64,000 bases of DNA, taken from the NCBI GenBank assembly GCA_947623455.1, contig OX392527.1:45428401-45492400 (forward strand), written 5' to 3'. The translations under genes were made by a program, and so were the position numbers. The notes beneath the pieces were generated by a model that saw only the letters and a list, made by a program, of their open reading frames with translations, made no database searches and was not told where the DNA came from. The first letter of the stretch is position 1. The number at the start of each line of letters is the position of its first letter. Shown one piece after another: positions 22,303 through 35,300 of the stretch. This DNA comes from Mimachlamys varia. Its lineage: Eukaryota > Mollusca > Bivalvia > Pectinida > Pectinidae.

Positions 22303-24389
22303 TTGCTTCTATTGTTATATGGACGAGAAATGTGTAAATACCTAGTTTCGTCAAAGACGAGAGAGAATGTACCAGCAAACTCCTATCGAACAGTTTATAG
22401 TTAAGTTAACTATTTTGAGCGGAAATTCGAAACTGCAAACATAGTTTGTTTGAGCTGAGTTTTAATGTGATATTGACGACATGTATCAACTCTCGAATAA
22501 ACAAAAAATGTGCTGGCGGTAAAGGATAGGCTTGGATGATATGCAATAGTAACCGATAATCTATCATATGATCTGATAGACAGGAGGTAACTCTAGACAC
22601 CGATAATGGAATGATACAGTTGAAAATCTAAAGGTCAACGACTCGCAGGGGAGTCTGCAACATCAGAATCTAAGCGGATTTATAGAAAACATATAAGGAA
22701 GTCTACTGCATCACTATAGTGCGAGAAGGCAGGTTTTCATCCTATAAGACCTTGACATCAGCCAAACAATTGGTTGCAAGATAAAGTCAGACGTACCATG
22801 GAAATAACTAGAAGAGATGTGATTTTGTTTAGAAAACAAAAATATAAATCATAAGCCTGTCTATGAGTAACTGTTAACAGACCGAAGGGGACTAACACCC
22901 ACTAGCTTAAACAGCTATCATTTTCTTCTTGAGTATCAATATATTTGTCATTGCGAAAAAACGTAAATGCCTGAAGCGGATACGGTAGTTAATATGTTTT
23001 AAGCAGCCAAAAATGCATTACCACAAATAATTACTTAACAAAAACGTGTATCAAATGAATATAACCTCCGGCCGATCTTTTTCAAAATGTTGCTAAATTA
23101 TTTTTTGATTCTACTCCTAATGGTATTTAATTTACTTGCATTAATGATAAAAATCAGTTTAAGACTGCCAACAGGACATAAAAAAGGTCACAACACAATT
23201 TTCGTAAATAAATATCAAATTTACCTGTTTGACTTAATGAAGGTAAATAAATCACTTTTACTAACTCCACTATCCCCGTTTTCGATTGAGATAGATGTAT
23301 TGATTTCCCATGTAAATTTGTGTCATTTCAATACTCGGTGTGTAACGGAATAATTCGAGGTAATAACACCAGATTACTCGCTTAAATGCTTCAAAGATTA
23401 CCGAACTTTTGATGTTTTGAATACTTGCGTTTAGATGTTAAAAAAACACTTTGTCGAAGTACTTAAATGAAAAACATTTATCAATGTTACATCTTTATAG
23501 TACAGGTGTGTCGGAAAAGGATAAAATATGTAACCATCTTAAATTAAATCAAGCAGTAATATATATATTTATATTTGTAACAACTGATCAACACATTCTT
23601 TCGATCGCACTTCACAACTTTTCGTCATTTTTTTACAGATAAGAACTTCGACAATCATTAGATACAATTTGAAAAGGAAGCTGCCGTAACGTCAGCAATT
23701 AGACCTATTTCATCTACAAACGGGCTGAGGAGTCACATCGGAAACGCAGCCATGCGCATGGGCAGGTTTGCACAAATGATAAACGAAAGTGTATATTTTG
23801 AGCTTTTGTGAGTGGTAATATTTTAAAGTAACAATTTTTATACTGTGCTGACTGTACCTTCTTGGTGTGTCGGTGGATTATAACCTATTTAAGTGAACGA
23901 GGGAGGTAAATTCATAACATCACTGATATTTAATTGAAACATGTCTTCAACATTAGTAATAAATTATGCAAACGCGATGATACATTAGCCGAAATGCGCT
24001 CTTTTATGTTTTAATACGTTCTTCTCCTGAGTAGAAAAAAAATGTAATAACTATATTGAAACTAACATTTGAAATGTTGTTCCTTAAAAACCTTAAAACG
24101 TTTGGTAGAATGTCTTACTGATAAGAGATGAAAACTTTAACATTAAATGTCTGTTTTGCATTTGTAATGTTATCAGGCCCATTATCATAATGCGATGTTG
24201 ATCTGAGGATACATAACTATTGCACCTGTTCGGGTAGAAATGTATGGAAGTCAGTTAGAGACAAACAGTACACCTACATACAGAACATATGCAACGTTCA
24301 TGGTTTTGCAAAATGCGGCTTGTTTTGCACGAAAGTGGGACTTAAACCTTTAAATTATTTTGTTTTGGTCATTACAGAATGTACAAGGC
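22303..24389. other. AT-rich intergenic DNA
   Basis: No feature recognised. Short open frames here lack family resemblance. Confidence 0.4.
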
Positions 24390-24530
24390 TTTGAATGAGG
24401 CCAATACTGGAGCCCCTAGAGAAAAACCATCGACCTGCGGCAAGGAATCGATCCTCGAACCCGTTACTTAATGTCGAGGCCTGGGTGTAACAAAAAGTCA
24501 GACACTATAATCACATGGCTACAGTGCCTT
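24390..24530 (-). mobile_element. Diverged tRNA-derived SINE relic
   Basis: On the minus strand a box-A-like GTAGCCATGTGATTATAGTG precedes a box-B-like GGGTTCGAGGATCGATTCC. A GCAGGTCGATGGTTTTTCTC segment follows that resembles the body of the SINEs at 43755 and 52786 (GGTCGGTG...TTTTCTCC). The 3' tail is not recognisable. Confidence 0.5.
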
Positions 24531-24789
24531 GAAAAGAGAGACCATTCATGATGGAATGGCGGCTGAATATTTTTTGTTGATTCGGACAAGAAATCTATGC
24601 GAAGGCACCGATAAACATACTTAATTTTACACGCAATAAACAACCTTTAAGTGTTACTCATCTTATATTCGTCATTATAAGTCCTTGATTTTAATTGCCA
24701 CCCAGCAAATTTATATTCAAGGAAAATCAAAAGTTATATTCATGTCCAAGAAGTAATTACGATCGAGTAAATTGACAGCAAACTTTTAA

Positions 24790-26564
24790 AGAGGCATCAC
24801 GGTAAAACTATATTTGTTATGCTTATTTAGAATTATTGTATATATGAATTAAATGTATACTCTTGTGGAAAATTAATGGGCGATTTACGCTGAAATATGT
24901 TCTCAAAAATTTTAATTAATAATTAAAAAAGGGAATCACTATTCGTTGATCAACGATTTGGACATGTAAACTTTTTTGCATCACATATGATAACGCATGC
25001 GCATAACAAGCTACTTCGGTAAACAAAAAATGGCGATCCGCGCGACCTACATGTAACTACCAAGCGAAAAGTGTCCGAATGGTCAAATTATAACGTAAGG
25101 ATTATATTACGGAAGCATAATGAGGGATGGGAAGTATTCAAGGGAGAGACTAACAGCCCAATTGTTTGCATTGTTACAGTTTTCTTCTGGATAGCCGGTG
25201 ACACAGTTTTGATTTGGTTTTGGGGCCTCCTAAGGGATAACTCCTTCATTCCTCTGTTACATGAAATGCATGTGTAAAACTTGAAAGCGTGCATTGTAAT
25301 ATTCCCTTTAAAATATTCCAGTAAAACGGCATTATTTAATTATATTGCTGAAGAGAAAGACCTTTTCACACACAAGAAAAACCGTATGGGGGGGGGGGGG
25401 GGGGGGTACGTTGTAAAACGCCGGTATCCCGGGCGATTGAGTTTAATGTATACAGATTCAATTTGGAAAAAATGAATAAATTTATGTCATCATGTGCGGA
25501 TAATAAAATCTTGTCATACCTAATCTATAAAATACGGATTGTACAAATATTATCGGGTTTGGACCCCAGTATTAAATTTGATATGAACCAAAATATATGC
25601 ATTATATAAGTGAAGTCATTAATTCATAAAAAAAATCATATACATGTATGTCCCATGTCTGCAGTTGTGTTGAAAATGTTAACGAACCTTTAATTTACAT
25701 TAAAAAAAAAGTAAAATGAATCATAACATTTATAAATGGATTAAGTATTGGACAATTATCTTCTCGACAAGTTCCAAATTTGAGATATATATTATACATG
25801 TATTCTACATGTTTAGTGCGTGGTGCGTCATATGAGTGCAGGGACTTCCCTGATACATATATAATTGTAAGTGTTAAAGTATGTTGACGCTGAAAGTTGG
25901 ATAGATTTTGGATTAATATATAGATTGTCTGAAAAAAAATCTTCAAGACGTCGAGTTGTATAAAAAAAATCGGAATCATTTCATTTTATTTTTTTACTTT
26001 TCAATGCATGCACACCTTTTGTGAAATGGTTCTAAATGAGGATTCGTGAAGATAACTTTTACAGAAATTAAGGTTTGCCCTATGGTTGTCATCGTCGAAA
26101 ACCCACATGACACTGTTAAACGTACAATGTAAGAGTGCAGTGTCGTGTGGGTTTCTGGCGATTTGCATCGGTTTCAGTCAGGTACTGATGTCGATAAATG
26201 ATGCAGAGATGTCGACATAAATTTCTTCAAATGAATATCGTGTGTAATTAACGTCTGGTTATTAATGTGAATGTGATTCAGTAAATTTATACACGGACTT
26301 TGTGTCTGGTTCATCATCGGACGTACATGTATATACATTACGCGTCCCCTCTTGGCCCCTTCGTCAAATTGACCGAGAACGCTTTCACTTGACGCGTGAT
26401 CAGCGCTATTTTTTTCGGGCTTTCCCGAGGAATGCAATTTGCAAGTGGCTAATAAACACATTTTGAGTGGACTTTGAATATTGAAATAACAGGAAAATGT
26501 ATCTGGTAGTGCAAACAGCATGTACATTCAAGAACTTCATTGTAGACTTCCCCGGGATGCCCCT
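24790..26564 (+). mobile_element. 1.8-kb TTAA-flanked non-coding DNA transposon, diverged copy
   Basis: The left end AGAGGCATCACGGTAAA and the right end (reverse complement AGGGGCATCCCGGGGAAG) are inverted repeats, each directly bordered by TTAA (24786-24789 and 26565-26568), the signature of piggyBac-type insertion. The interior matches the copies at 46149-50435: ACGCATGCGCA, AAGCGAAAAGT, TTTTGATTTGGTTTTGGGGC, GACGCTGAAAGTTGGATAGA, CAAAGTCCGTGTATAAA and TTTCCCGAGGAATGC. It lacks both MITE insertions found in the other copies, and its uninterrupted CAGAAATTAAGGTTTG near 26065-26080 is the empty form of the site occupied at 49577. No transposase frame is visible, so it is non-autonomous. It also contains a G19 tract (25388-25406) and a private 18-bp-stem hairpin (about 26097-26154). 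Confidence 0.8.
25388..25406 (+). repeat. G19 homopolymer
   Basis: Nineteen consecutive G residues inside the diverged TTAA transposon. The aligned positions in the 47.9-50.4 kb copy have no G run. Homopolymer length is the least reliable part of an assembly. Confidence 0.85.
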
Positions 26565-26568
26565 TTAA

Positions 26569-29557
26569 TAATCACAATATATAAGTGCTAATTTTAAGTA
26601 GGAGTGTGATAGAAAATGTTAGAATTCGATTTGTAACCCAAAAATAAGTCCAAATGGCGTGTTAACTTACTGACAAGTATACCATACCTTCACTAATACA
26701 GTGGAATGAACATTTAAAATTACAATTGAAGAAAACAATGTCCTGAAAATTCTCATATCTAGGAACCGGTCGCATTCTTTCAGAATGGTATGGTTGCTAA
26801 ATCAAACCAATATTATTCTTTAGCAAACATGTGTATGAGTATTCCCTGAATCAAAAAAAAATATATGATGTAGAATGTGGTATGGCAACAGGAAAAAGGA
26901 AACTTTTTACTAAATTTACTCCCATTGAGTTCAGAGAAAACAACAGAATGTAACTGGCAATCCCATAGGTAGCCATGGCTTTGTTAAACAGAACATATTC
27001 TAGATAAGCGAACTAACTGTGGTATGAATATCGATCATCCGTCTTTGAATCATTTTGTCACTGAAAATAAAATGGCCAAAATTATATGTTAACACCCCCG
27101 CTATCTATCTATTATGCGATATACTTAATAAATGCTGCAAATTACCAAGGGCAAACCAAAAGGAAAGGCAGCTTGATCACTTTAAACATAATTTTAATTT
27201 GTTTGTAGATGGCATATTTTATTGCTTGAGCTAAGTTGTATTGACGTGGTGACTTTAAGTTACATTTTGTTGGAAACAAAGAGCGGCTTCAACACGCATG
27301 CAATACATAATAGGCCATACAAATATCACAAAGAATAATCAGAGAAAGGGACAAGTAGGATGTAAGAATCTGTATACAAACTCTAAGACTGGTAGTGCCA
27401 ACATGTATATTTAAATGAATATGAAGCAAGGTTAAAATTAACGAATTCAACACCATATAAAATTCAGATGTACATGAAACACATTACGACGAAGTATAAG
27501 TGGGGTAATTGGACTTTCCAAGAACAGATGAAACTTGTCATTGATCAACGACTTTACCATGCAAAAGTACCACAGTTTATCATTTTCGATCATGGCGGCT
27601 TATCCAGTTTTTTTGCAAAACTTAGAATAGCAATAGTTTTTAAAAAGAGAACGAATACGGACTGGTCTCCATAGATAATCATAGCATAACCATGCGTTTT
27701 TAATATCATAAAAGTTCAGCATTTGTTTAATATTCCATTATCTGCAACACTTTCCTTTTGAAGCATTGCTCAATAAGTCTGAGTGGTATCGCTTTTTTAT
27801 CATATCAGTATCTTAGATACAAAATATTAAAAAAGACATATTTCATATTTCAAAAATATGAAATTAAAATAATATTCACTGATAAGAGGAATCAAGATCT
27901 AACAGATATACCGACAGTTGCAGATGTGTTCGTGAACAGATGAATAGCCGCAAAGTCCCTCGGCAGCTGTCATCCACGCTTATCGTGCCAGCTTCGAGAT
28001 ATCCGTTTGACTATCAGCTAATTTTCAATAAGGTGCATGCACTTTCTAGGATCCTGCCAATATTTTGGATTCGAATTTTACCAGGTGTTTTGAAATGATT
28101 TTTCAATGATAAAATAATTTCATAAAGTATAAGTTTTGGTGATTTTTGATAAAATTATTTTATTCCAATCTAGTCAATCTGTATGATTACAGGATCTAAG
28201 ATTATATCTGTTCTTAAAAATATAAATATTGATATTAATGACGAGATATGAAAAAAAAATCATTTCTGATCTTTTGTAATTTCCAAAATATTTTGTTTTT
28301 TTTCATAGCGGTAATATTATCAATTTTCTACTGAATGTTTACTTAATTGCACTAATATTTTGAAATAATAAATCTTTAATTCAAATATGTCTTCATATAT
28401 ATTGGTTGCGTTAATTTGAATACCACACTTTTTAAAAAGGTCCATGTTTTATTCTGAATAAAGAGATGGTTGTGCCACAATGGCCTGGTGGGATTGTGCA
28501 AACAAGGAATGGAAAGATGCGATAGATATAGGAGTAGTATGAGAAAGCCAGCGTGATTTTGTATGATACTAGATACATTCAATCATAATTTTAGAGATTC
28601 GCGATATATTATCTTTTTTTTTTATATTATAAGCATTAACTCAATTTAATTTGGTTGTATGCCAAAGAAGTTTCAGAGATTCGTAGTACATGTTCGTAAA
28701 GTAGAATTTATAATTTAAATGCAATTGTGGAATAAGCAAAAGTGTTTATTAGTTTGTTATTTTTTCAAATCAGGACTTAAAAACTTAAAATGATATCTGT
28801 TTTATGAATGGTTTTTAATTTACAGAATTCCTTAAGTGGAGTTCCGATCTGTGTGTCCAAACCATTCTACGGACTTTTCCAATACTCCAATGTTTGTCTA
28901 AAAATGTTTCGATATACAGTTTCACAATATACTACACATTCACATATACTTTAATTAATTAAAGTTAGTTCGTGTTCTGACTGTCCAAAGCTGTTTATTC
29001 ATTTAATAAAAATATTGACATATCGTAAAAAATATAATATTTAATACAAGCTACATTGTACAAGCTACAGAATGCAGTGTCATGACCCAAAAAAAGTTCC
29101 CGCTCTAAAATTACGATGGCAGAACTATTTTTGTGGTTCTCTTTGGCGGAAAAGCGTTTGAGTTTACCCAGGAATTTGCTTTCTTGAAACATCGAGGAAC
29201 ATATCTACATCCTTTGTGGGGAAAACGATAGGATATTAGCAGGGGGAACATAACTTGACGTAAAATCTGCAATGGTCTCGACAATTTCATATCAGCATAA
29301 TGTATGCAATACATGCAAGTGTCTTTGTAATTGTCAAGCTTTCGAAACTCCTTTGCTGTGCTTTCTTTACGTCAGAGACATAAGAGCGGATTAGTTGTGG
29401 GAAGGGAAGAGAAAGACGCAAACTGAAAGGCAGAGAGGGATATAGAGTAATAACGTCGTCGTATTGTGCATATTCATAAAGATTGGATCGAAACATCTCA
29501 CTCGACTGGTTATTAATTATTCATTCAGGGATCATAGAACTCGTACTTATTTCAGGT
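26569..29557. other. AT-rich intergenic DNA
   Basis: No gene or clear repeat is recognised over about 3 kb. GATCATGGCGGCTTATCC at about 27588 resembles a YY1-type site but has no supporting context. Confidence 0.4.
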
Positions 29558-29690
29558 AAAATCGAAATATTATTGAAAAACTATTGTAAAATCAAAAAAG
29601 TACTGACAAAATATTGTAAAATCGAAAAAGTATTGACAAAATATTCAAAAATCGAAAAAGTATTGACAAAATATTCAAAAATTTCGTTAC
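29558..29690 (+). repeat. 30-bp minisatellite, about 4 units, open in one frame
   Basis: Units of about 30 bp (AAATCGAAAAAGTATTGACA plus AAATATTGTA or AAATATTCAA). Because the period is a multiple of three, the plus frame 29483-29770 stays open and reads as repeats of KYCKIEKVLT / KYSKIEKVLT. The ORF probably exists only because of this period; no other coding evidence is seen. Confidence 0.8.
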
Positions 29691-31157
29691 TGAATATCAG
29701 GAGTATCTTTCCGTTGCTAACGGGCTACCATAGGTTGCGGGCGATGCAATCGCTGACACATGATCGATAAAATCAATAACATTTATACAAGGAATGTCTT
29801 TAAAGGTGTAGATTAACTTTTATGTGATTGTTTACCTAGCCGAGGACGATTTAAGAATCATCCGGTGTGAACAAAAATACGTCAGCCAAGCAGAGTGACA
29901 TGCTGGAAAGATCAATTAAATATTTAAAATCATCTTGTTGGAGAATATTAAGAAGAAACATTGTTTGAAACATAGAGATTGGATTTGTATATATCGGACA
30001 AAAGTTTTATTACTATAAATCAGCGGTGTTTCAAAAAAAAATTATCTTGACCTGAAACTAACAATCTTTTCTGACTATGTGAAATATGTTTTTCGAGAGA
30101 GAGAGAATTTCTTCCAAACATGCATTACTTCAGTTTACGATCGGAGTTCCTTCTTGCTCAATAGATTTTCATTTCATTATCATGAAATAATTTTCTGGAA
30201 TTTTTCCAACAGTTGGAGAGATGTTGTTAAATAGTAGTATAAAACTCCGAAAGTAATAAAGGATACAAGTACGGTCGACAGAAGGCAATCGAGCACACAA
30301 GGAAGCAGACTATCATAAAACAAAAAAATGCAAGCTGGATTGGCAGGAGGACAGGATTTTAACACGAGAAAACATTTCAATTCTTACTCAAGTTGAACTC
30401 GATGAAACTACCAAATGAAACCCGTTTAATTTGCCGATGGATTTTACCAGATTAACATTGCCTGCGCGTATGATTTTGCAAAGGGAGAAAACTAGAAAAA
30501 CGTGGAAACAAAGACACCACTTGAGATATTTCCATTTTTATTGAAGCTAGGCAAGAAATCAAATCTAAACAATCATAGTCAATCAGTCAGGAAAATGGTT
30601 GCTAGCGGTATTGAATAGTACATGTAGGCCTATGGTACTCTCCTATAAATTCACTATTCAGCTAAGGGCCTACCCATTCAACTCTTTTGTCATTGACAAC
30701 GTAAATCCGTCTCGTCATTCATAAAATTTGTTTCAAGACCAACTCAATTCATCACCCCATGAAATCGAGCGAGATTCAATCCTTAAATATACGTTTCTGT
30801 CATCATATATCGAACAACATGCTAAAGGATCCACGTACATTGAAGTATAATTGTTTTTATTGGTCATTTCTGAATAGATATCATAGATATTATATATACA
30901 AAAATAAAATAGAGGTGATATTAACAAAACTAGGTATTAGTTTTTGTAGATAAAAACGTATTCCTCCCCTTTCACGATTTAAAAGAATTTTTTTAAACAT
31001 TGCACAGATATGAGTTAAATTAGAATATCTAAGCCCTTATGTGATCTAATTATTAGAGGGGGGGACTGCCTTATGTTTAATTATAAAATACACACATGAT
31101 CAAGTTCTAAATGTAATACGGTCCAAATCGTTAAAACTGACTTCATAGTAGAAAAAG
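29691..31157. other. AT-rich intergenic DNA
   Basis: No feature recognised. Confidence 0.4.
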
Positions 31158-31760
31158 ATGCTTGGATACGATTTCCAATGCCATTATAGTGCATACAAAA
31201 TTGAAGCAAAGCTAGAACACCGACTCCCTGGGAAGGGGCCCACAGTGGTATCTAACCCTAATAGTTTAGCAGGTAAGAGATCAAATTACCTTGACGTTTG
31301 TGTGTTGACATCTTGTTTGATCCTGACAAACTTAGTTTCATAATGATATAACAAAATGTAATGCAGTAAAGAGATGCAAAAGTCTACATTGGCCTTTAAA
31401 TGACCTTCAGATGAAGATGTTAAATATGAAATTGATCCAATAACATTAATATTTGATCAGGTAATTTGTTACATGAAATTTGACACATTGAGGGACCGAT
31501 GGCATACCCTTGACATGCACCTTCGAATGTTTGAAACCTTCAGAAGTTTGTGACCTCTGACCTTTGAGTGAAGGTCACTAAGTCCAAAAGACAGTACACT
31601 GCACATCATCTATATGTGATGCAGGTATACGGAAAGTTTCATCAATTTATGACTTCAGCGGTATACACGTTATCGCCTAAATGACAAAGATTATTGGGAA
31701 AATATGCGATTTTTTCGACCATTGACATTGAGGTATAGGTCACAGCATTTGCGTGTTGAC
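31158..31760 (+). repeat. Dispersed repeat R4, longer copy
   Basis: Shares with 45490-45790 an ordered set of phrases: GATTTCCAATGCC...GCATACAAA, GGGCCCAC...GTTATCT, TGACCTTCA/TGACCTTGA, CATTGAGGGA...GATGGCAT, CTTGACATGCACCTT and the tandem half-sites TGACCTCTGACCTTTGA. Non-coding and diverged. The TGACCT words look like nuclear-receptor half-sites but are part of the repeat. Confidence 0.55.
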
Positions 31761-32635
31761 GTTTTGACATATTTCGTCTTTACGTATTGTCGTTGTGATA
31801 TGATTTGTCCCTGAGATGTGACGTTTACGTAGTGTGATAATTGATTCTTTGTTGTTAAAGCTGTGATCTATTTTGTCGTTTTCTTTATTTTAATATCAAA
31901 CTTGTGTATCATTTACAATTCTCAAACAAGGAAACGAAATTGTGTAATGCATTGAAAGGCTTATGTTTTATACATAAAGTAAGTGATTGTCGGTTCATAA
32001 GAAAAAATATATCAATTAAATTTAACGCTCGTTTTTAATTTTTGTTTTTGCAATATCATCCTGATCACAATATTAATAATTTATTGTTTACGACATTTAT
32101 CAATGTGGTCATGTGTATGCTCAGCGACATTATTTATAAATGGTAATTTAATCATGATTGTTAATTAAACTAGTTAGCCTGACAAATTACCTATCGGTTT
32201 AATTCACAACATGAAATGAAAGTTTCAGGGGGTTTTTGTTCAGTTTGAACAAAAGATTTGATCAATTAAATTTAAACAGCGAAATGGTTTATTTTACTTG
32301 GGAAATGTCAGAAGTAGAATTAAAAACATCTTTATTAAACGATTAGTTTATTGATCTAGACTAAAATGACGTCAGTTACAATTGTGATAATTGATTTACT
32401 ACCACACGAATAATCATATCACATTTTATATTTTTGATGATGAATCGTTCGCTTTTCAATTTCTCACTAAATATCGTCACATTTGATCCACATAAGACCA
32501 TAAGTAAATGTCGAAAACCACGGAGAATCATGTCGATGCTAAATAACGGATTTCCTAACATACGCAATATATTTCATGATTATACAGAGCACTGAAACTT
32601 CATTGGCTTGTCCTTTTATACCATTTTATAAACTA
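31761..32635. other. AT-rich intergenic DNA
   Basis: No feature recognised. Confidence 0.4.
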
Positions 32636-32862
32636 CTGTAAAAGTGCAATTTTCGCGGTGTGGAAATTTTCGAATAGTTCGCTGGCATTAAATCTCCGCG
32701 AATATAATTATCCACACGCGAATATATTTAACACCACTTAAACTCTACAGCGTAGAATAGTATTATAGGTACACAGTGCAATACAGCATGACTGCAGCGC
32801 GAAAATCACGAACAGTTTGGAGGCTGACTAAGCAAAAATTTCTATACGCGAAAATATTACAG
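32636..32862. mobile_element. 227-bp MITE with CTGTAA...TTCGCG ends
   Basis: The left end CTGTAAAAGTGCAATTTTCG and the right end (reverse complement CTGTAATATTTTCGCG) are inverted repeats; TA precedes the left end. The interior has multiple CGCGAA words in both orientations. It is similar in ends and layout to 8155-8367. Confidence 0.65.
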
Positions 32863-35105
32863 TTCCTTCAGCCACACAAAAATATTACATCAAAACTAAT
32901 AGTGATTTAATAGCTGTATGTGTGATGTCGTTGGAATGCCGTCATGCTACACAAAACGTTGTCGGCCATTTGTAATGAGATGCTCAAAAGAAAACCTATA
33001 TTATTTTTGGTCATATTTGGTCAGATCTGCTTACGAATACATTGTAGGTGATAATGGTGTTGTTTGATATATACAATGTGCATATAAGTTTATGTAGGAA
33101 AGGGGTACCGAAACAAACACCTATACTTCACATGTCGGCTATATCTTTACTGGAAAAATGCGTTCTTGTTATGCAACGAGTTCCAGCAATGGTATACAAG
33201 CTATTGCAAAATTCTACTGCGACCTATTAAGACTATTACGTAGATAAGACGTTTACTCCAATTGGAAGCAATAGGCGTCTGAAACAAAAATTATACGCTG
33301 TACTTACTGCAGATATATTGTTTTATGTTTGTAGTGGGGCCGTGTTTCCAGTGGTATCATTTATAGTGTCACCACAATTGAATATTACAGCAAAGCTACC
33401 GCAAGATACACGCAAGACCATTTTATATTCCAACTGGGTTGTAAGAGTTTTTCAGGTAAACACAAATAATATCTTTGATTATTCCATGTATACGATGACT
33501 TTGGAGATTGAACCCATGAAAGCATACCATTCAACTTATCCGAATGTCAAAAAGTAATGGTATAGATGTAACAAATTGCAGCTCGATTATTAAAAATTAT
33601 TTCAAACTTTGCTCTGCTCCTTTCACCAGAATACAAATCAATTATTTGCAATTTATATTTCTGTTTTCAATATTTAGAAAATAGTTTGACAGCAAAATCA
33701 GGAGCAAATAAGGTAAAAGGAATATATTTGACATGGACCAACATGTTGTCCCTGCTAAACCACCATACTTATACTAACTAATCTGAACAAAATTGTAATA
33801 ATCAAAGCTTTGTTTAATCATTTTCTCTCATTCGAAAAACTGATAGTGATGACAATGGCCATGGTGATCAAGATATCTCCTTCATGGTTTTTGTAGATGG
33901 GCTTGTTCTTTAAGCGAAATCAAATTACATTATTGTATTTTTTCTATGGACCGGATCAATTAAATCTTAAATTTCAAGCTGTCAAATTTTAATTTGCTTT
34001 CTATTATAATTTAAAAACTGGCACATTTCATTGTCCTAAAAACCAATGTCCCGAGACAAGAGTTATTGAATCTGTTTTAATAATCATACGCAGCAATATC
34101 ATGCAAAAAGGACTCGTTTCAATCTATGATTTTTAATTTGAATCAATCTTTCATCATAAATCACTGTTATTGTACATGAATTTCATCATGCCCTGAATAT
34201 CAAATGTAAAAATTATGTAAAAATGTCAAACTTAGTTAAATATGTATGATGAAAAGTGCAACAATTTGAATAATATTTCTATTGGCAATTTAAGTGGAGA
34301 GGGCCTAGCGATGGAGCATGCGCTCTTCAGCTTTGAAATGTTTCGATATAAAAGGTAGTGAAATGCAAACGTCTCTATCGTTAGATATCATACACGATTA
34401 AAGTTTTGATAACAATGAAAGCCAAACTATCTAAATTCAAATTCTGCATAAATCTTAAATGTCCCACTGTTAACCATTTGCAAGACATGTGCGTACAGGG
34501 GTTCTAGATGTTCGAGATTAATACAAATAAGAATATCTACAGCAACTAATAGATGTCGTGTGTGAATTTGGTATTGTTATGAGTGAAGCCTGGCTGCTAT
34601 TTTCGACATAGACTCGTTGACAAAAGTCTTTTTTATGACAAACTTTCTATAAATCGTCAGCAATGTATGCCAGCAAGCCAACAAAACTTGTCATGCTTAT
34701 TTCATTAGCTTTAAAGCAGTCGTTTAAAAAAATGGAATGATCAACTACACTTACTATGGAATCTGCACATAAATAAACAGCAAATCAAATCAAAGAACAT
34801 AGAAGAACAAACAACAGAAAAATAAATCAGTTAATGTCCCATTTAAAGTTAGTTAACGATTGGGCTGATAAGAAAAGAATAAAATTTTATATACTGTGTG
34901 CACGTTTTTTACTTATCATTAACTCTAGCTAGCATTTTCGAAATTGCCACCCATTCATTTTTTTCACTATCATGCTTGTATCATGATTGTTTTACTTGTA
35001 AAGTTTAAACTAACATTGCCACCTAAATATTTTGGAAAATAAAGTGCAGATCATATTAACTTAATACAAAATTTGCCCAAACTTCAAAGTCAATGCAAAA
35101 AAAAA
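32863..35105. other. AT-rich intergenic DNA
   Basis: No feature recognised. Confidence 0.4.
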
Positions 35106-35300
35106 GAGAAAACCGAAACGTCAACAAAACTATAATCCGAACTCAAGGCCACATGGATACTCTTGTAAAAGACTAGGTGTTCCGGAAGAGTAAGCGCCTT
35201 CTGCTTCATCGACGACACCCGCCATGTAAATCTTGGTCACATCCAAATAAACATCAAGTCCTCGAAATGAGAACCGAGTCATCATTGTCAATCACAACAA
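35106..35300 (+). repeat. Dispersed repeat R2, internally deleted copy
   Basis: AACGTCAACAAAACTATAAT, CCGAACTCAAGG, then GGTGTTCCGGAAGAGTAAGC, TTCATCGACGACACCCGCC, ATGTAAATCTTGGTCACATC and AACATCAAGTCCTCGAAATG match R2. The CGATTAATC...GGAAAGATTT segment is missing. Confidence 0.65.

Noticed and set aside
26174..26527. 117-codon minus-strand ORF in the diverged TTAA transposon
   Set aside because: The frame is not preserved in the two closely related copies at 46-50 kb.
31550..31580. Tandem TGACCT half-sites (DR-type nuclear receptor element)
   Set aside because: The same words occur at the corresponding place in the R4 copy near 45760, so they are repeat sequence rather than a specific regulatory site.
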